This document shows positions 62,146 to 64,000 of a stretch of DNA of 64,000 nt, in pieces. A program made the position numbers and the translations under genes. Each line of letters opens with the position of its first letter. The stretch's first letter is position 1. Source of the stretch: Rhodospirillaceae bacterium (GTDB taxonomy: Bacteria > Pseudomonadota > Alphaproteobacteria > Rhodospirillales > Casp-alpha2); assembly GCA_016845145.1 (NCBI GenBank), contig JAERTE010000112.1:186001-250000 (forward strand), written 5' to 3'. The notes below the pieces were generated by a model, which searched no databases, was not told the DNA's origin, and was given only the letters and a program-made list of their open reading frames with translations.

Positions 62146-63012
62146 TTATTTGAGAATGAGTTCCAGCGGCTGATGGTCGGAACCTTGGGCCTCGGTATTC
62201 ACCGTGATACTTCCAAGACGTTCAGCAATATCCGTGGTGAGGAAGGCGTAGTCGATGCGCTGCGGCCCCCTTGATGAACCGAGATCGGTGTGTCCGCCAT
62301 CGACATCGTTGCCGGCGGCTATCCAAGTATCAACCAGAAAATGAGCGGTGCTCAGGCGACCATACTTGTCATCGCTTTCTCCGGCGAGCAGTTCGTATTC
62401 GTCATCGTTGGGGGTCAGGTTGAAATCGCCCAGGACGATTGCCGGTTCGGGCATCGTCGGCATTACGCCATCGGTGGTCCAATGATTGCTCAAGCGGCGG
62501 CCGGAAATAACACCACCTTCGGTTGGCGCATCGCGGATGACGGTCATCAATGCAGCGATCTGCGCACGCCTTTCCGCTGCGCCGACATGGCCGAGATGCA
62601 CGCTGTAGACCCGTATACCGCCGAGCGGCGTCTCGATAACGCCCTCCAGGGCGCTGCGCTGCAATGCCAGGTGGTCGATATAGTTGGCTTTCGGCAACAG
62701 ATGATTGCGCGACGAGATGATCGGCCAACGGCTGAGCAACAGGTTGCCGAACTGCCGTCGGCGTCCGTAGGTATCCGGCGCGCCCGGGTCGGAGGCGTCG
62801 ACATCAACGCCGGCACCGTAAACGTGAAAATGTTCGGGAAACAAGGTTGCCAGTTCCGCGACTTGGTCGGTGTTGCCGCTGGATGAGAAGTGCCTCTCGA
62901 CCTCTTGCATCGCGATGATGTCGGCGTTACCGATATCGGCGGCTATGCGGGGCAGATCGACAATGCCGTCCTTGCCGGTGCCAAACTGGATATTATAGGT
63001 GACCACCCGCAT
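62146..63012 (-). CDS. Endonuclease/exonuclease/phosphatase-family protein
   Basis: A 288-residue EEP-fold enzyme with all main motifs: TYNIQFG, IIAMQEVERH, VYSVHLGHVG, VLGDFNLTPND and GSDHQPLEL. No signal peptide is seen. The family includes nucleases, sphingomyelinases and phosphatases; sequence alone does not distinguish the substrate. It is convergent with flgG across a shared terminator and is followed by the EF-hand gene upstream on the same strand. Confidence 0.9.
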   Translation of the reverse strand: MRVVTYNIQFGTGKDGIVDLPRIAADIGNADIIAMQEVERHFSSSGNTDQVAELATLFPEHFHVYGAGVDVDASDPGAPDTYGRRRQFGNLLLSRWPIISSRNHLLPKANYIDHLALQRSALEGVIETPLGGIRVYSVHLGHVGAAERRAQIAALMTVIRDAPTEGGVISGRRLSNHWTTDGVMPTMPEPAIVLGDFNLTPNDDEYELLAGESDDKYGRLSTAHFLVDTWIAAGNDVDGGHTDLGSSRGPQRIDYAFLTTDIAERLGSITVNTEAQGSDHQPLELILK

Positions 63013-63020
63013 GGCGGTGT

Positions 63021-63425
63021 TTATCCCGCCGGCTGCGTGCGGGACGATTGTGCATGGGTTTTGGTCAAGTTGTGGATCTCGACAAGGGTTACGCGGCCGT
63101 CGCGATTTGTGTCCATGAGCTGGAAACGCTCATGCCCCTTGGCCTCGTACTCGGCGATTGAAATTCGACCGTCCGTGTTGGCGTCATACCAGCCAAACCA
63201 CTTCACCCAATTGGTGCTGGTCCCAATCTCGACCCGCGAGAGAGAGCCGTCGGCATTGGCGTCGGCGCGCTTGAAGCGCTCGAAGCGAGCGCGGTGCATT
63301 TCGGATAAGGAGATGGTGCCGCTGGCGTCCGCGTCGAGCGCCGCAAACCAGGCGGGACCGCCGGCTATAGCGGGCACAGCCGATGCCAGCATCACGACGG
63401 CGGCAAATAGGATCGTGCGGATCAT
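63021..63425 (-). CDS. Exported EF-hand calcium-binding protein
   Basis: A 134-residue protein with a signal peptide (about 1-21) and four EF-hand loops: DADASGTISLSE, DANADGSLSRVE, DANTDGRISIAE and DTNRDGRVTLVE. All four keep the calcium-chelating positions, so it can bind several calcium ions in the periplasm. It precedes the EEP gene by 8 bases on the same strand and they are probably co-transcribed. Its partner is unknown. Confidence 0.9.
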   Translation of the reverse strand: MIRTILFAAVVMLASAVPAIAGGPAWFAALDADASGTISLSEMHRARFERFKRADANADGSLSRVEIGTSTNWVKWFGWYDANTDGRISIAEYEAKGHERFQLMDTNRDGRVTLVEIHNLTKTHAQSSRTQPAG

Positions 63426-63560
63426 GTCATTTTCTCCAACTCGTTAACACGGCGGGTATCGTGCAAGGTTAAGCTGCATTGGTGAAGGAAATGCTAAGGC
63501 CTACCGTCTATGGGCGAGGTCGTTTACACTTGCGATTCGTTCAACCTGGGGAGGCCAGCC

Positions 63561-63923
63561 ATGCCTTTTGTCCATCGCGATGCCGAAGGCACCATTCTCG
63601 CGGTATATGAGGAACACCTCGAAGGTACGGAGGAGGTCGATACGCATGATCCGGATTTGAAAGACTTCTTCCATCGCAACCTGCCGCAAATCGGCAACCT
63701 GCTCGAAAACGAATGGGTGCTGTCGGATTTGGCCCTCGCCCGTGTGCTTGAGGATTTGATCGAAATCCTCATGGACAAAAAGACCATCATGTTCACCGAC
63801 TTCCCCGAAGGCGCGCAACAAAAACTGCGCGAACGCCGCGGCTTGCGAAAAGAGGTCACCTACGTGGAAGACCTGTTCGTCTCCGATGACGATTTTGACG
63901 AAGGCGAAGGCGGGCTTTTGTAA
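63561..63923 (+). CDS. Small acidic conserved protein of unknown function
   Basis: The protein has 120 residues from an ATG with a GGGGAGG site; a longer frame from 63510 adds a weak N-terminus. It begins MPFVHRDAEGTILAVYEE, has a helical middle (DLALARVLEDLIEILMDK, then KTIMFTDFPEGAQQKL) and ends in an acidic tail. This pattern is common in Rhodospirillales, where it is sometimes labelled tryptophan-synthase-beta-like, a label the sequence does not justify. No membrane segment or catalytic motif was seen. Confidence 0.85.
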   Translation: MPFVHRDAEGTILAVYEEHLEGTEEVDTHDPDLKDFFHRNLPQIGNLLENEWVLSDLALARVLEDLIEILMDKKTIMFTDFPEGAQQKLRERRGLRKEVTYVEDLFVSDDDFDEGEGGLL

Positions 63924-64000
63924 CTTTCTATTGTCCTGAGCGCCACATAACCCCCGTCAAACATCCAATGGCACCGGCGGCTTTGGTAAGTTCATCGACG

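Overview
The window reads as the chromosome of an alphaproteobacterium, most likely Rhodospirillales-like and probably free-living. The basis is a moderately high GC content, alphaproteobacterial gene sets such as the DUF6111 / Nudix / DUF1285 / MoxR / DUF58 / DUF4159 block, and many periplasmic quinoprotein-associated genes. No rRNA, intact tRNA, CRISPR array or complete insertion sequence is visible.

Layout. (1) 1-1700: an HNH nuclease running in from the left edge, a small convergent unknown gene and about 1 kb without a convincing gene. (2) 1.7-10.0 kb: a catabolic locus for a small amino-acid-like or betaine-like compound. A leftward run (FCD-type regulator with a doubled winged helix, DapA-like lyase, M20 deacylase, M24 creatinase/ectoine-hydrolase-like enzyme) is divergent from a rightward operon (enolase-superfamily enzyme plus a polar amino-acid ABC importer). 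(3) 10.1-11.2 kb: a small tyrosine recombinase lacking its N-terminal domain, inverted-repeat sites and a 65-residue basic protein. (4) 11.5-15.6 kb: a FIST sensor, a PAS-PAS hybrid histidine kinase and a LuxR-type response regulator, resembling NosP / NahK(ErcS') / ErbR next to exaA in Pseudomonas. (5) 15.7-37.8 kb: a large quinoprotein alcohol-oxidation region.

The centre of region 5 is a PQQ alcohol dehydrogenase whose Asp-x-Asp motif marks the lanthanide-dependent type. Around it lie a PedF-like cytochrome c, quinoprotein-relay accessory proteins (metallo-hydrolase, SoxYZ-like carrier, binding protein) and an ABC system matching PedA1A2BC/Lut, which is linked to lanthanide uptake. Further members are a tungsten aldehyde oxidoreductase operon of AorABCD type, a second nitrate/sulfonate-type ABC importer, a CXXCW-motif protein, a NosR-like flavo-iron-sulfur membrane protein with its ApbE flavin transferase, and another cytochrome c. 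The simplest model is alcohol to aldehyde in the periplasm by a lanthanide enzyme, then aldehyde to acid in the cytoplasm by a tungsten enzyme.

(6) 38.5-43.7 kb: a second small-molecule catabolic set (BASS-type transporter, M20 deacylase, gamma-glutamyltransferase, M24 enzyme) that echoes region 2. (7) 43.7-45.8 kb: accessory DNA with a DUF6641-type gene flanked by two diverged direct repeats of about 145 bp. It ends at a 3' fragment of a tRNA-Leu(CAA) gene, which looks like an integration att site and a boundary with the chromosomal backbone. (8) 45.9-64 kb: backbone genes: EamA transporter, GDSL hydrolase, CCA-adding enzyme, Nudix, a MoxR/DUF58/BatA-like operon, a LysR-AzoR pair, a glutathionyl-transferase, RidA, a lone flgG with a near-consensus sigma-54 promoter, an exonuclease/endonuclease/phosphatase-family protein, a four-EF-hand protein and a small conserved acidic protein.
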